Assembly (NCBI RefSeq): GCF_004365175.1
Contig: NZ_SOCE01000001.1
Location: forward strand, 5,029,403-5,093,402
Length of the DNA stretch: 64,000 bases
Direction of reading: 5' to 3'
DNA from: Kribbella voronezhensis
GTDB taxonomy: Bacteria; Actinomycetota; Actinomycetes; Propionibacteriales; Kribbellaceae
The stretch's first letter is position 1; every line of letters begins with the position of its first letter. Under the pieces are notes generated by a model that did not search any database, had not been told where the DNA came from, and was given only the letters and a program-made list of their open reading frames with translations. Below are positions 24,757 through 33,082 of the stretch, piece by piece. The position numbers and the translations under genes were made by a program.

Positions 24757-27374
24757 ACCGGCTGACGCAGAAGTCGCAGGAGGCTCTGCACGACGCTCAG
24801 ACGAAGGCGCTGCGGTTCGGGCACAGTCAGATCGACGGCGAGCACCTGCTGCTGGCGCTGCTGGACCAGCCGGACGGCCTGGCCCCGAGGCTGCTGGCTC
24901 AGGCCGGCGCGGATCCGGACGGGCTGCGGGACAGGCTCGAACAGGAACTGTCCCGGCGTCCCAAGGTCAGCGGTCCGGGCGCGGAGCCCGGCCAGGTGCT
25001 GGTGACCCAGAGGTTGTCCCGGCTGCTCGACGCCGCCGACCGGGAGGCCAAGCGGCTCAAGGACGAGTACGTCTCGATCGAACACCTGGTGATCGCCTTG
25101 CTGGACGAGGGACGGCAGAGCACCTCCGGGCGGTTGCTCGCCGAGCAGGGGCTGACCCGCGACGGCTTCCTCTCGGCGCTGACCACCGTCCGGGGGAACC
25201 AGCGGGTCACCTCGGCGATGCCGGAAGCGTCGTACGAGGCGCTGGACAAGTACGGCCGCGATCTGGTCAAGGATGCCGCGGAGGGCCGGCTGGATCCGGT
25301 CATCGGCCGGGACAACGAGATCCGCCGAGTGGTGCAGATCCTGTCCCGCAAGACCAAGAACAACCCGGTGCTGATCGGAGACCCCGGCGTCGGCAAGACC
25401 GCGATCGTCGAGGGACTCGCGCAACGGATCGCCAACGGCGACGTCCCGGAAGGGCTGCGGAACCGGACGGTGTTCGCGCTGGACATGGCCTCGTTGGTTG
25501 CCGGGGCCAAGTACCGCGGTGAGTTCGAGGAACGGTTCAAGGCCGTGCTCAACGAGGTGAAGGCGGCCGAGGGCCGGGTCCTGTTGTTCGTCGACGAGCT
25601 GCACACGGTGGTCGGTGCGGGTGCGACCGAAGGGGCGATGGACGCCGGCAACATGCTGAAGCCGATGCTGGCCCGCGGTGAGCTGCACATGATCGGCGCC
25701 ACCACGCTCGACGAGTACCGGATGCACGTCGAGAAGGACGCGGCGCTGGAACGCCGGTTCCAGCCGGTGGTCGTGGACGAGCCGACCGTCGAGGACGCGA
25801 TCTCGATCCTGCGTGGACTGCGGGAGCGGCTGGAGGTCTTCCACGGCGTGAAGATCCAGGACGCGGCGATGGTCGCGGCCGTCGTGCTGAGCCACCGGTA
25901 CATCTCCGACCGGTTCCTGCCCGACAAGGCGATCGACCTGGTGGACGAGGCCTGCGCGATGCTGCGGACCGAGATCGACTCGATGCCGGCCGAGTTGGAC
26001 GAGCTGACCCGCCGGGTACGCCGGCTGGAGATCGAGGAGGCCGCGCTGGCCAAGGAGGAGGACGCCGCCAGCCGGCAGCGGCTGGACGAGCTGCGCAAGG
26101 AGCTGGCAGATCTCCGGTCCGAGGCGGACGCCATGCACGCGCAGTGGGACGCGGAACGGCAGGCGCTGCGCAAGGTGCAGACCCTGCGGCAGCAGATGGA
26201 ACAGGTCCGGCAGGAGGCCGAGCAGGCCGAGCGCGACTACGACCTGAACCGCGCGGCCGAACTGCGGCACGGACGGCTGCCGGACCTCGAACGTCAGCTC
26301 GCGGCCGAGGAGGAACGACTGGCCACCAAGCAGCACGGCCATCGGCTGCTCCGCGAGGTCGTGACCGAGGAGGAGATCGCCTCGATCGTGTCGCGCTGGA
26401 CCGGCATTCCGGTCAGCCGCTTGCAGGAGGGCGAACGCGAGAAGCTGCTGCGGCTGGACGAGGTACTGCACGAGCGGCTGGTCGGCCAGGACGAGGCCGT
26501 CCAGTTGGTGGCGGACGCGATCGTCCGGGCCCGCTCGGGCATCAAGGACCCGCGCCGGCCGATCGGCTCGTTCATCTTCCTGGGCCCGACCGGGGTGGGA
26601 AAGACCGAACTCGCCAAGACGCTCGCGGCGGCGCTGTTCGACACCGAGGAGAACATCGTCCGGATCGACATGAGTGAGTACCAGGAGCGGCACACGGTGA
26701 GCCGGCTGGTCGGAGCGCCACCCGGCTACGTCGGTTACGAGGAGGGCGGCCAGCTGACCGAGGCGGTTCGGCGCAAGCCGTACTCCGTGGTGCTTTTCGA
26801 CGAGATCGAGAAGGCACACCCGGACGTCTTCAACACCTTGCTGCAGATCCTCGACGACGGCCGGCTGACCGACGCCCAGGGCCGGACGGTGGACCTGCGC
26901 AACACCGTGATCATCATGACGTCGAACATCGGCTCGGCGTACCTGCTGGACGGGGTGACCGCGGACGGGCAGGTGAAGGAGGACGCCCGGGATGCCGTGA
27001 TGGACGAGCTGCGGCGGCAGTTCCGCCCTGAGTTCCTCAACCGGGTGGACGAGATCGTGTTGTTCAAGCCGCTCACGATGGCCGAGATCGAGCGCATCGT
27101 CGACCTGATGTTCGACGATCTGCGCACCCGGCTGGCGGATCGCCGGATGACGCTCGAGGTCGAGCCCGAGGCGGCCCGGCACATCGCCGCCCAGGGGTTC
27201 GACCCGGTGTACGGCGCCCGTCCGCTGCGGCGGTTCATCGCCCGCGAGGTGGAGACCCGGATCGGTCGCGCCCTGCTCGGCGGCGACATTCTGGACGGAG
27301 CGGTGATCCGGGTCACCGTCCACGACGGCGAGATCGCCGTCAGCCACGAGAACCCGGTGGAGGTGGCGGCATGA
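24747..27374 (+). CDS. clpB: ATP-dependent disaggregase ClpB
   Basis: This 875-residue Hsp100 has two Clp_N repeats (1-145). Nucleotide-binding domain 1 has Walker A GDPGVGKT (~210), the middle coiled-coil domain spans ~410-530, and domain 2 has Walker A GPTGVGKT (~615). Other signatures are VNPDE-less LDEYRMHVEKDAALERRFQP and PPGYVGYEEGG. It rescues aggregated protein with DnaK/DnaJ. The ATG at 24747 has GAGGAG seven bases upstream and overlaps the end of the cbpM-like gene. The gene ends in an ATGA overlap with the thioredoxin gene. Confidence 0.95.
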   Translation: MDMNRLTQKSQEALHDAQTKALRFGHSQIDGEHLLLALLDQPDGLAPRLLAQAGADPDGLRDRLEQELSRRPKVSGPGAEPGQVLVTQRLSRLLDAADREAKRLKDEYVSIEHLVIALLDEGRQSTSGRLLAEQGLTRDGFLSALTTVRGNQRVTSAMPEASYEALDKYGRDLVKDAAEGRLDPVIGRDNEIRRVVQILSRKTKNNPVLIGDPGVGKTAIVEGLAQRIANGDVPEGLRNRTVFALDMASLVAGAKYRGEFEERFKAVLNEVKAAEGRVLLFVDELHTVVGAGATEGAMDAGNMLKPMLARGELHMIGATTLDEYRMHVEKDAALERRFQPVVVDEPTVEDAISILRGLRERLEVFHGVKIQDAAMVAAVVLSHRYISDRFLPDKAIDLVDEACAMLRTEIDSMPAELDELTRRVRRLEIEEAALAKEEDAASRQRLDELRKELADLRSEADAMHAQWDAERQALRKVQTLRQQMEQVRQEAEQAERDYDLNRAAELRHGRLPDLERQLAAEEERLATKQHGHRLLREVVTEEEIASIVSRWTGIPVSRLQEGEREKLLRLDEVLHERLVGQDEAVQLVADAIVRARSGIKDPRRPIGSFIFLGPTGVGKTELAKTLAAALFDTEENIVRIDMSEYQERHTVSRLVGAPPGYVGYEEGGQLTEAVRRKPYSVVLFDEIEKAHPDVFNTLLQILDDGRLTDAQGRTVDLRNTVIIMTSNIGSAYLLDGVTADGQVKEDARDAVMDELRRQFRPEFLNRVDEIVLFKPLTMAEIERIVDLMFDDLRTRLADRRMTLEVEPEAARHIAAQGFDPVYGARPLRRFIAREVETRIGRALLGGDILDGAVIRVTVHDGEIAVSHENPVEVAA

Positions 27375-27805
27375 AGGTCACGACGTGTCCCCACTGCGGG
27401 CGCCGCAACCGGGTGCCTGCCGCGGCGGAAGGCATTCCCCGCTGCGGCAACTGCCACCGGCCGCTGCCTTGGATCGTCGATGCCGGCGACAACGACTTCG
27501 CCGAGGTCGTGGAGCAGGCCAGTCTGCCGGTCCTGGTCGATCTGTGGGCTCCCTGGTGCGGACCGTGCCGGATGGTCAGTCCGGTGCTCGAAAAGCTCGC
27601 CAGCGAGAAGGCCGGCCAGTTCAAGCTGGTCAAGGTCAACGCCGACGAGGCGCCGGGGCTGTCCCAGCGTTTCGACGTGCGATCCATTCCGACCCTGATG
27701 GTGCTGCGGCACGGACAGGTTGTCGCCACCCAGATCGGTGCCGCCCAGGCGCCGGTCCTGCGGCCCTGGCTGGAAGACGCACTGGCCAAGGAGCCGGCCC
27801 CGTGA
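27371..27805 (+). CDS. Thioredoxin 2-type protein with N-terminal zinc ribbon
   Basis: This 144-residue protein has two CxxC pairs at the N-terminus (CPHC, CGNC; residues 6-28) that probably bind zinc as in TrxC. A thioredoxin fold follows, with active site APWCGPCRM (~60). The cis-Pro loop reads RSIPTLMVL. It reduces disulfides in client proteins and is encoded in the chaperone operon through an ATGA overlap with clpB. The next gene is a thioredoxin-reductase relative, a natural but unproven electron donor. Confidence 0.93.
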   Translation: MKVTTCPHCGRRNRVPAAAEGIPRCGNCHRPLPWIVDAGDNDFAEVVEQASLPVLVDLWAPWCGPCRMVSPVLEKLASEKAGQFKLVKVNADEAPGLSQRFDVRSIPTLMVLRHGQVVATQIGAAQAPVLRPWLEDALAKEPAP

Positions 27806-27827
27806 TCAACGAACCCCGGCAGTCCTG

Positions 27828-29444
27828 ATGAAGGAAACGCCCGACCTGTACGGCGCCTATCCCCGGTTGGAGGAATACCAACTGGCCGAGCTCACACCGC
27901 TCGGCGAGCGCCGCACGACCAGTGCGGGCGACGTGCTGCAACCCGCGGGGGAGCCGTCGGACGAATTCATCGTCGTGCTCGACGGCACGGTCGCCGTGGT
28001 GCAGGACACGGCCGAGCAGGAACGTGTCGTGGCCGTCCACGGGCCGCACCGGTTCCTCGGCGAGATCGGCATGCTGACCGGGCAGCAGTTGTTCCTCAGC
28101 GCGGTGGCACAGGAGCCGGGCGAGGTGCTGGCGGTGCCGCTCGACCAGCTGAGGGACCTGGTACCGCGGGATCCCCGGCTGGCCGACCTGATCCTGCGGG
28201 CGTTCCTGATCCGCCGGTCGCTCCAGCTGACCCTCGGCGCGGGCTTCGCGATCGTCGGATCCCGGTTCTCGGCCGACACCCGCCGCCTGCGGGAGTTCGC
28301 GGCGCGCAACCGGCTGCCACATCACTGGATCGACCTGGAGAACGACGCGGAGGCCGAGCGCCTGCTGCGTGAACTCGGCCTCGGACGGGACGAAACGCCG
28401 GTGGTGATCTGGCGGGGTCAGGTACTGCGGAACCCGGACAACGAACAACTGGCCGCCGCGGTCGGACTGCGCCGGACGACGCCAGTGCGGTCGGCCTGCG
28501 ACCTGATCGTCGTCGGCGCGGGGCCGGCCGGTCTCGCGGCCGCGGTGTACGGCGCGTCAGAAGGACTGGCGACCGTGGTCCTGGACTCCGTCGCCACCGG
28601 CGGCCAGGCGGGTACTTCGTCGAGGATCGAGAACTATCTGGGCTTCCCGGCGGGCATCAGTGGCGCGGAACTGGCCGACCTCGCCGAGATCCAGGCCAGG
28701 CGCTTCGGTGCCGAACTCACCGTGCCGGCCACCGCCGTGGCCCTCGAGGAGCGGGACGGGCACCACGTAGTACAGCTGGCGAACGAGGCACGCATCAGCA
28801 GCCGGGCGGTCCTGATCGCCTCCGGCGTTCGGTACCGAAAACTGGAGCTGCCCGGACTGGACGCCGTCACCTCGGCCAGCGTGTACTACGCGGCGACCGA
28901 GCTCGAGGCGAATCTGTGCCGGAACGACCCGGTGGTCGTTGTCGGGGGCGGCAACTCCGCCGGACAGGCCGCGGTGTTCCTCGCCCAGCACGCGGCCCAG
29001 GTGGTGCTCGTTGTCCGGAGCAACGAACTCGGGCAGGACATGTCCCGCTACCTGGCCGACCGGATCGAGCAGACCGACGGGATCGCCGTACTGGCGCACA
29101 GCGAACTGCGTGCGGCCCACGGCGACCGGGTGCTGGAAGAAGTCGTGGTGGAGGACTTGAAGACCGGGCAGCGCCACGTCGAAGCGGCCAATGCCCTGTT
29201 CGTCTTCATCGGCAGCCTCCCGCACGTGCGCTGGCTGGGCGACCAGATCGTGCTGGACGATCGAGGCTTCGTCCTCACCGGGAGCCAACTGCCGGGCAAG
29301 CGGCAGTTGCTCGAGACCAGCAGGACCGGAGTCTTCGCCGCGGGCGATGTCCGGAGCGGCTCGGTCCGGCGGGTCGCCGCCGCCGTCGGGGACGGTGCCC
29401 TCGCCGTACGCATGGTGCACGAGCATCTCGGCCACTCCCGGTGA
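27828..29444 (+). CDS. Cyclic-nucleotide-binding/Grx-like/thioredoxin-reductase-like fusion
   Basis: This 538-residue flavoprotein has three parts. A CNMP-binding beta-roll spans ~18-130 (RFLGEIGMLTGQ; the usual phosphate-binding Arg-Ala pair is not evident). A glutaredoxin/thioredoxin-fold domain (~140-215) has Ser/Asp/Thr (GSRFSADTRR) where CxxC would lie. A TrxR-like FAD/NAD(P)H module (~225-538) has VVGAGPAGLAAA and VVVGGGNSAGQAA. The redox CxxC of thioredoxin reductase is replaced by AATE (SVYYAATELEANLC), as I recall for this actinomycete family. It is the last gene of the dnaK-trx operon. Electron transfer to the neighbouring thioredoxin would need another route. Confidence 0.85.
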   Translation: MKETPDLYGAYPRLEEYQLAELTPLGERRTTSAGDVLQPAGEPSDEFIVVLDGTVAVVQDTAEQERVVAVHGPHRFLGEIGMLTGQQLFLSAVAQEPGEVLAVPLDQLRDLVPRDPRLADLILRAFLIRRSLQLTLGAGFAIVGSRFSADTRRLREFAARNRLPHHWIDLENDAEAERLLRELGLGRDETPVVIWRGQVLRNPDNEQLAAAVGLRRTTPVRSACDLIVVGAGPAGLAAAVYGASEGLATVVLDSVATGGQAGTSSRIENYLGFPAGISGAELADLAEIQARRFGAELTVPATAVALEERDGHHVVQLANEARISSRAVLIASGVRYRKLELPGLDAVTSASVYYAATELEANLCRNDPVVVVGGGNSAGQAAVFLAQHAAQVVLVVRSNELGQDMSRYLADRIEQTDGIAVLAHSELRAAHGDRVLEEVVVEDLKTGQRHVEAANALFVFIGSLPHVRWLGDQIVLDDRGFVLTGSQLPGKRQLLETSRTGVFAAGDVRSGSVRRVAAAVGDGALAVRMVHEHLGHSR

Positions 29445-29505
29445 GTCGTTGCTAGTAGCAACAGTAGGCCGCTGGCCTCGGCTCCGGCGGCGGGCGGCCG
29501 CCGCG
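29445..29505. terminator. Short hairpin between convergent genes
   Basis: GTTGCTA-G-TAGCAAC (29448-29462) is a perfect 7-bp-arm palindrome directly after the fusion-gene stop, followed by a GC-rich stretch. It could terminate either convergent transcript, though the one-base loop and absent T tract make this weak. Confidence 0.3.
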
Positions 29506-30513
29506 TCAGGAGTCGGTGGATTGCCCGGCGTCGCGGGCGAGGCGGTCGCGGCGGTCCTGCTCGCGCTTGGAGTACGCGGCGGCGCGAATCGCCTCGTCCG
29601 ACTCCAGGCCGGAGCCGAGGCCGCCGCCAGCAGTCGCGGCAGACGCGACGAACCAGGCCAGGACGAACAGGTCGCCGTGGCCCACCGGTGCGTTGACAGC
29701 GCCGGCCATCACGTCCGGGTCGACGACGAAGTAGGCCAGCGCGAGGTTCACGACGTACAGGCCGGCGTAACAGATCAGCACGCCGACCATCAGGGTCACC
29801 AAGGTCGAGGCGTTGTAGAGGCGCGACCTTTCCCGCGACCGCGGGGAGTCGTCGTCGGGGCGGTCCCACAGTTCTCCGTCGATCACCAGCCACCCGACGA
29901 CGAGCGCGATCGAGCCGATCGTCGCGACGACCAGCCGCCACCACGACATCGAACTGGCCAGCGGCCAGACCGTGGAGTTGATCGTGGCCACGGCGCCGGT
30001 CGCCAGCGCCGCTACGAGCGCGGATTTCAGCCCGGGCACCAACAACCACGGCCGGTTGGCGAGCACCATGCCGGAGAGCAGGCGCCAGCGGCCGCGCCGG
30101 CGGGGAAGGGCTACCCGATGCTCGTTCTGCGTGGTCGACTCCGCCATGCCGCTGACCAGCGAGCGCACCGCGCTCCGGGCGCGGGAATGCATCCGGAGCC
30201 CACCCAGTGCGGGCAAGGACAGCACCGCGACCTGGCGTTCCGCATCGGTCTCGACCAGCAGGTGCCGGCCGTCGTGATCGTGGAGTGGAAGCTCTGTCAG
30301 ACCGACCACGAGGTCCCAGCCCCGCCTGCGAGCGTGGTTCTGCAGCCGGCCCACCGCTACGCCGACGTCCTCGGAGCCGGTGGTGAACGGCTCACTCACC
30401 ACGGTGATGTCCCACGCGCTGCGACCGTCGAGCGGACTCAGGTCGGTCAGTCGTCGTGCGATCACGGTCGGCGCGGCGGGATCAGCCACGAGTCCGACGC
30501 GAATTGACTCCAT
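29506..30513 (-). CDS. Membrane protein of unknown function divergent from hsp20
   Basis: I do not recognise a named family. The protein has 335 residues. The N-terminal ~130 residues form a soluble alpha/beta-like domain (IRVGLVADPAAPTVIARRL...DLVVGLTELPLHDHDGR). Four hydrophobic segments follow at roughly 165-185, 190-210, 240-262 and 280-300, then a charged C-terminal tail (KREQDRRDRLARD). It is divergent from hsp20 across a 105-bp gap containing the island element, which is oriented toward hsp20, so it may be co-regulated. Confidence 0.65.
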   Translation of the reverse strand: MESIRVGLVADPAAPTVIARRLTDLSPLDGRSAWDITVVSEPFTTGSEDVGVAVGRLQNHARRRGWDLVVGLTELPLHDHDGRHLLVETDAERQVAVLSLPALGGLRMHSRARSAVRSLVSGMAESTTQNEHRVALPRRRGRWRLLSGMVLANRPWLLVPGLKSALVAALATGAVATINSTVWPLASSMSWWRLVVATIGSIALVVGWLVIDGELWDRPDDDSPRSRERSRLYNASTLVTLMVGVLICYAGLYVVNLALAYFVVDPDVMAGAVNAPVGHGDLFVLAWFVASAATAGGGLGSGLESDEAIRAAAYSKREQDRRDRLARDAGQSTDS

Positions 30514-30540
30514 GGCCGTTCAGTACCCAGTCGTGCAATG

Positions 30541-30559
30541 ACTACCCGATCAGGGGATG
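30541..30559 (+). promoter_or_regulatory. ACYAC-N8-GGGATG element, copy 4 (hsp20)
   Basis: The site is ACTAC-CCGATCAG-GGGATG, ending 59 bp before the hsp20 ATG. Both conserved blocks and the 8-bp spacer match the other copies, while the spacer sequence differs. Conservation is therefore in the blocks and not the result of a recent copy. Confidence 0.65.
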
Positions 30560-30618
30560 TCGGCTCCGGGAGCGGCTGCAAGGCTCGGAGTCCCAGCCCC
30601 TGACAGCAGGAGACAGCC

Positions 30619-31152
30619 ATGCTGATGCGTTTCGACCCGTTCCGTGAGGTCGCGTTCCGTGAACTCGACCGGATGACCCAAGCGCTGTCGAACACCGGCG
30701 GCACCGGGATGCAGCAACGCACGATGCCGATCGACGCCTATCGGGACGGCGATCAGTTCGTCATCCACTTCGATCTGCCCGGCGTGGACCGGGACTCGAT
30801 CGACATCACCGCAGAGAAGAACGTGCTGACCGTCCGGGCGGAACGCGACTGGCAGCCGTCGGAGGGCCGGGAGGTCGTGGTCGCCGAGCGTCCGCAGGGC
30901 ACGTTCACCCGTCAGCTGTTCCTCGGCGAGAGCCTGGACCTCGATCGGATCGCCGCGAGGTACGACCGCGGTGTGCTGACCCTGGTGGTGCCGGTGGCCC
31001 AGCAGGCCAAGCCGCGCCGGGTCGAGATCACCGAAGGGTCGACGACTGATGGAACCACCGTCAGCGTGGACTCCGGTGCGAACGGCACGACGCCCGGCAG
31101 CGACAACGCCGGCACCCGCCAGGAACAGCAGCCGGTCGGCAACAGCGCATGA
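30619..31152 (+). CDS. Hsp20/alpha-crystallin small heat-shock protein
   Basis: This 177-residue small heat-shock protein has an alpha-crystallin domain at ~33-140 (IDAYRDGDQFVIHFDLPGVDRDSIDITAEKNVLTV in pieces). The conserved late motif is DRGVLTLVVPV. The disordered tail is Thr/Gly/Gln-rich. It holds unfolding proteins for DnaK/ClpB. AGCAGGAGACAGCC gives a strong ribosome binding site. It is preceded by the 19-bp island element. Confidence 0.93.
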   Translation: MLMRFDPFREVAFRELDRMTQALSNTGGTGMQQRTMPIDAYRDGDQFVIHFDLPGVDRDSIDITAEKNVLTVRAERDWQPSEGREVVVAERPQGTFTRQLFLGESLDLDRIAARYDRGVLTLVVPVAQQAKPRRVEITEGSTTDGTTVSVDSGANGTTPGSDNAGTRQEQQPVGNSA

Positions 31153-31248
31153 GCCGGACGCCGACCAGGAGCTCGGCAGCCTGAGTCCTGTCCGGCGGCG
31201 CGAGGACGGCCGCTGCCACGACGTCGATCGAACGAGAGGACGACACCA

Positions 31249-32601
31249 GTGAGTTCTCCGAGGGGCAGCAAGAGCGCGGCCGGTGCGGCAACCCTGGCAC
31301 TGATGGCGGTGGTCGCGGTGGTGGCGCTCATGGTGGGTGCCGCCGTGGCGAATCGGAAGGCCGACCACGACGTACCGCAGGTCCAGCTCGGCCGAGGGCC
31401 TGCGCCGCTGGATCCGGCGGTGGCCGCGACGCAACGAAGCCTGGTGGACTTCTGGGCCGGCGAGTTCCCCGCTGTCTACGGCAAAGGGTTCGAGCAGTTG
31501 CGCGGCGGGTTCCAGCCGAAGTCGCCGCAGAGCCCGCCCTTCACCTGTGCGGGTAAACGCCAGACCTACGAGGACCTGAAGGGGAACGCCTTCTACTGCG
31601 GCGGCCCGGGCGACGACTACATCGCCTACGACAGCGCGCAGCTGTTCCCCCAGTTGAACAACGAGTTCGGCGGGATCGCTCCGGCCGTCGTACTGGCCCA
31701 CGAGATGGGGCATGCGATCCAGCGACGGGCCGGGGTGGATGCCCCGTCGGTGGTGACGGAACTGCAGGCCGACTGCTTCTCCGGCTCCTGGCTCCGGTAC
31801 ACCGAGAAGACCGCCGACGACCCGGTCGGCCTGACCGACGGCGCACTCGACACCTCGATCAGCACGATCCTCGTACTCCGGGACCAGCCCGGCACCCCGG
31901 CCACGAATCCCCAGGCCCACGGGCTCGGCTTCGACCGCGTGAACGCTTTCCAGACCGGGTACGAAGGCGGAGCCCGCGGATGCGCCGCGTTCCCCGAGGG
32001 CCGTGCGGTGACGACCGAACTGCCGTTCCGCACGGTGGCCGAGGCGCGGACCGGCGGGAACCTGCCCTTCAGCGAGGCGATACGGGTACTGTCCGGATCC
32101 CTCGACGACTACTGGACCGCGGCCATGCCGCAGGTCGTTCCCGGCAAGAGTTTCAATCGGCCGGCGCGCAGGCAGGTCGATCGCCCGCCGGAGGCGAATT
32201 GTGTTGTCGAGATGGGCTCCGGCTACTGCTCCGACGGCAACGCGGTGGTCCTGGTGACACCCGAACTTCTGCAGGCGCACCAGCGGATCGGCGACCTGGC
32301 CACCGGTGCTGCGCTCAGCGAGGCCTGGGGACTCGCGGTGCAGTTCCAGGCCGGGTTGCCGTCTTCGGGGCGAGCGTCTGGTCTGCAGCGGGACTGCTTC
32401 ACCGGTGCATGGCTCTCCGCCCTTGCCGGCGACGGGCTGGACGGGACTTCGCTGTCACCGGGCGACGTCGACGAGGTGCTGGCCACCATTGTCGCCGACA
32501 GCACGAGCCCGACCGGTTCGCGGCTCGACCGGGGTGGTGCGTTCGAGCGGACAGCGGCGATGCGTCGGGGGTTGTTCCAAGGGCTCGGCGCCTGCAGGTG
32601 A
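31249..32601 (+). CDS. Membrane-anchored neutral zinc metallopeptidase-like protein
   Basis: This 450-residue protein has a single N-terminal transmembrane segment (ATLALMAVVAVVALMVGAAV, 15-34). An extracytoplasmic domain resembling YpfJ-type putative neutral zinc peptidases follows. The HExxH motif is intact as VLAHEMGHAIQRR (~145), and ELQADCFSG supplies the likely third ligand. The C-terminal half repeats an ELQADCFSG-like segment (LQRDCFTGAWLSAL), suggesting internal duplication with loss of HExxH. The GTG is preceded by GAGAGGACG. Substrates are unknown. Confidence 0.8.
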   Translation: MSSPRGSKSAAGAATLALMAVVAVVALMVGAAVANRKADHDVPQVQLGRGPAPLDPAVAATQRSLVDFWAGEFPAVYGKGFEQLRGGFQPKSPQSPPFTCAGKRQTYEDLKGNAFYCGGPGDDYIAYDSAQLFPQLNNEFGGIAPAVVLAHEMGHAIQRRAGVDAPSVVTELQADCFSGSWLRYTEKTADDPVGLTDGALDTSISTILVLRDQPGTPATNPQAHGLGFDRVNAFQTGYEGGARGCAAFPEGRAVTTELPFRTVAEARTGGNLPFSEAIRVLSGSLDDYWTAAMPQVVPGKSFNRPARRQVDRPPEANCVVEMGSGYCSDGNAVVLVTPELLQAHQRIGDLATGAALSEAWGLAVQFQAGLPSSGRASGLQRDCFTGAWLSALAGDGLDGTSLSPGDVDEVLATIVADSTSPTGSRLDRGGAFERTAAMRRGLFQGLGACR

Positions 32602-32611
32602 AACGCCCGCA

Positions 32612-32630
32612 ACCACCTGTTCCGGGGATG
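32612..32630 (+). promoter_or_regulatory. ACYAC-N8-GGGATG element, copy 5 (UBP zinc-finger unit)
   Basis: The site is ACCAC-CTGTTCCG-GGGATG, identical over all 19 bp to the dnaK copy and also matching 4 bp further. It ends 81 bp before the ATG of the short dnaK-like leader ORF and starts 11 bp after the peptidase stop. Confidence 0.65.
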
Positions 32631-32711
32631 CGCGCCGTCCGGCGGTGGACAAGATTTGGCAGCGCCCAACCCATTCGAAAGCAGCAAGACCCAAGATGCA
32701 GGAGGCCAAGC

Positions 32712-32768
32712 ATGGCCAAGGCCGTTGGCATGAAACGGGATGTGCTCACGACGACCCGGGCCAGGTGA
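32712..32768 (+). CDS. 18-codon leader ORF resembling the dnaK start
   Basis: The ORF MAKAVGMKRDVLTTTRAR begins with the same six residues as DnaK. It sits behind a very similar ribosome binding region (CAGGAGGCCAAGC versus CAGGAGGTAAACC) and, ~100 bp upstream, an identical promoter element. Its TGA overlaps the GTG of the UBP gene. It is probably a decayed copy of the dnaK 5' end that now supplies the translation signal for the downstream gene. Whether the peptide is made is not known. Confidence 0.5.
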   Translation: MAKAVGMKRDVLTTTRAR

Positions 32769-33028
32769 CGAGCGCGATGGATCCCCACCTGTCCCTGGTC
32801 AGGCCGGTCCGGCCACGTACACCCGAAGGGTGCGAGGAGTGCCTCAAGCTGAACTCGCCCTGGGTACACCTGCGCCTGTGTCTGAGCTGCGGTCATGTCG
32901 GCTGCTGCGACTCGTCGCCGCTGAAACACGCCCGCGCCCACGCGGCGTACGACGGACACCCGATCGTGCAGTCCCTCGAACCGGGTGAGAACTGGCGCTG
33001 GTGCTACTTCGACGAGGCCTTCGTCTGA
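32765..33028 (+). CDS. UBP-type zinc-finger protein
   Basis: This 87-residue protein is almost entirely a UBP-type zinc finger. The Cys/His set is C-x2-C (EGCEECLK), C-x2-C (LCLSCGHVGCC), H (LKHARAHA) and H (DGHPIVQS), with the conserved late WRWCYFDEAF. In eukaryotes the fold binds ubiquitin C-termini; the bacterial role is unknown, though such genes recur in actinomycete stress/dormancy clusters. GTG overlaps the stop of the dnaK-like leader ORF; ATG 32777 is the alternative start. Confidence 0.8.
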   Translation: MTSAMDPHLSLVRPVRPRTPEGCEECLKLNSPWVHLRLCLSCGHVGCCDSSPLKHARAHAAYDGHPIVQSLEPGENWRWCYFDEAFV

Positions 33029-33082
33029 CCGACCGCACGGCCGGCACCGAACGATCCACTCATCCCCGCTGAGGACGGACCC

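Noticed and set aside
24654..27347. Open frame of 897 codons on the minus strand
   Set aside because: It is antisense to clpB, with a low-complexity Leu/Gln/His/Val sequence and no family resemblance.
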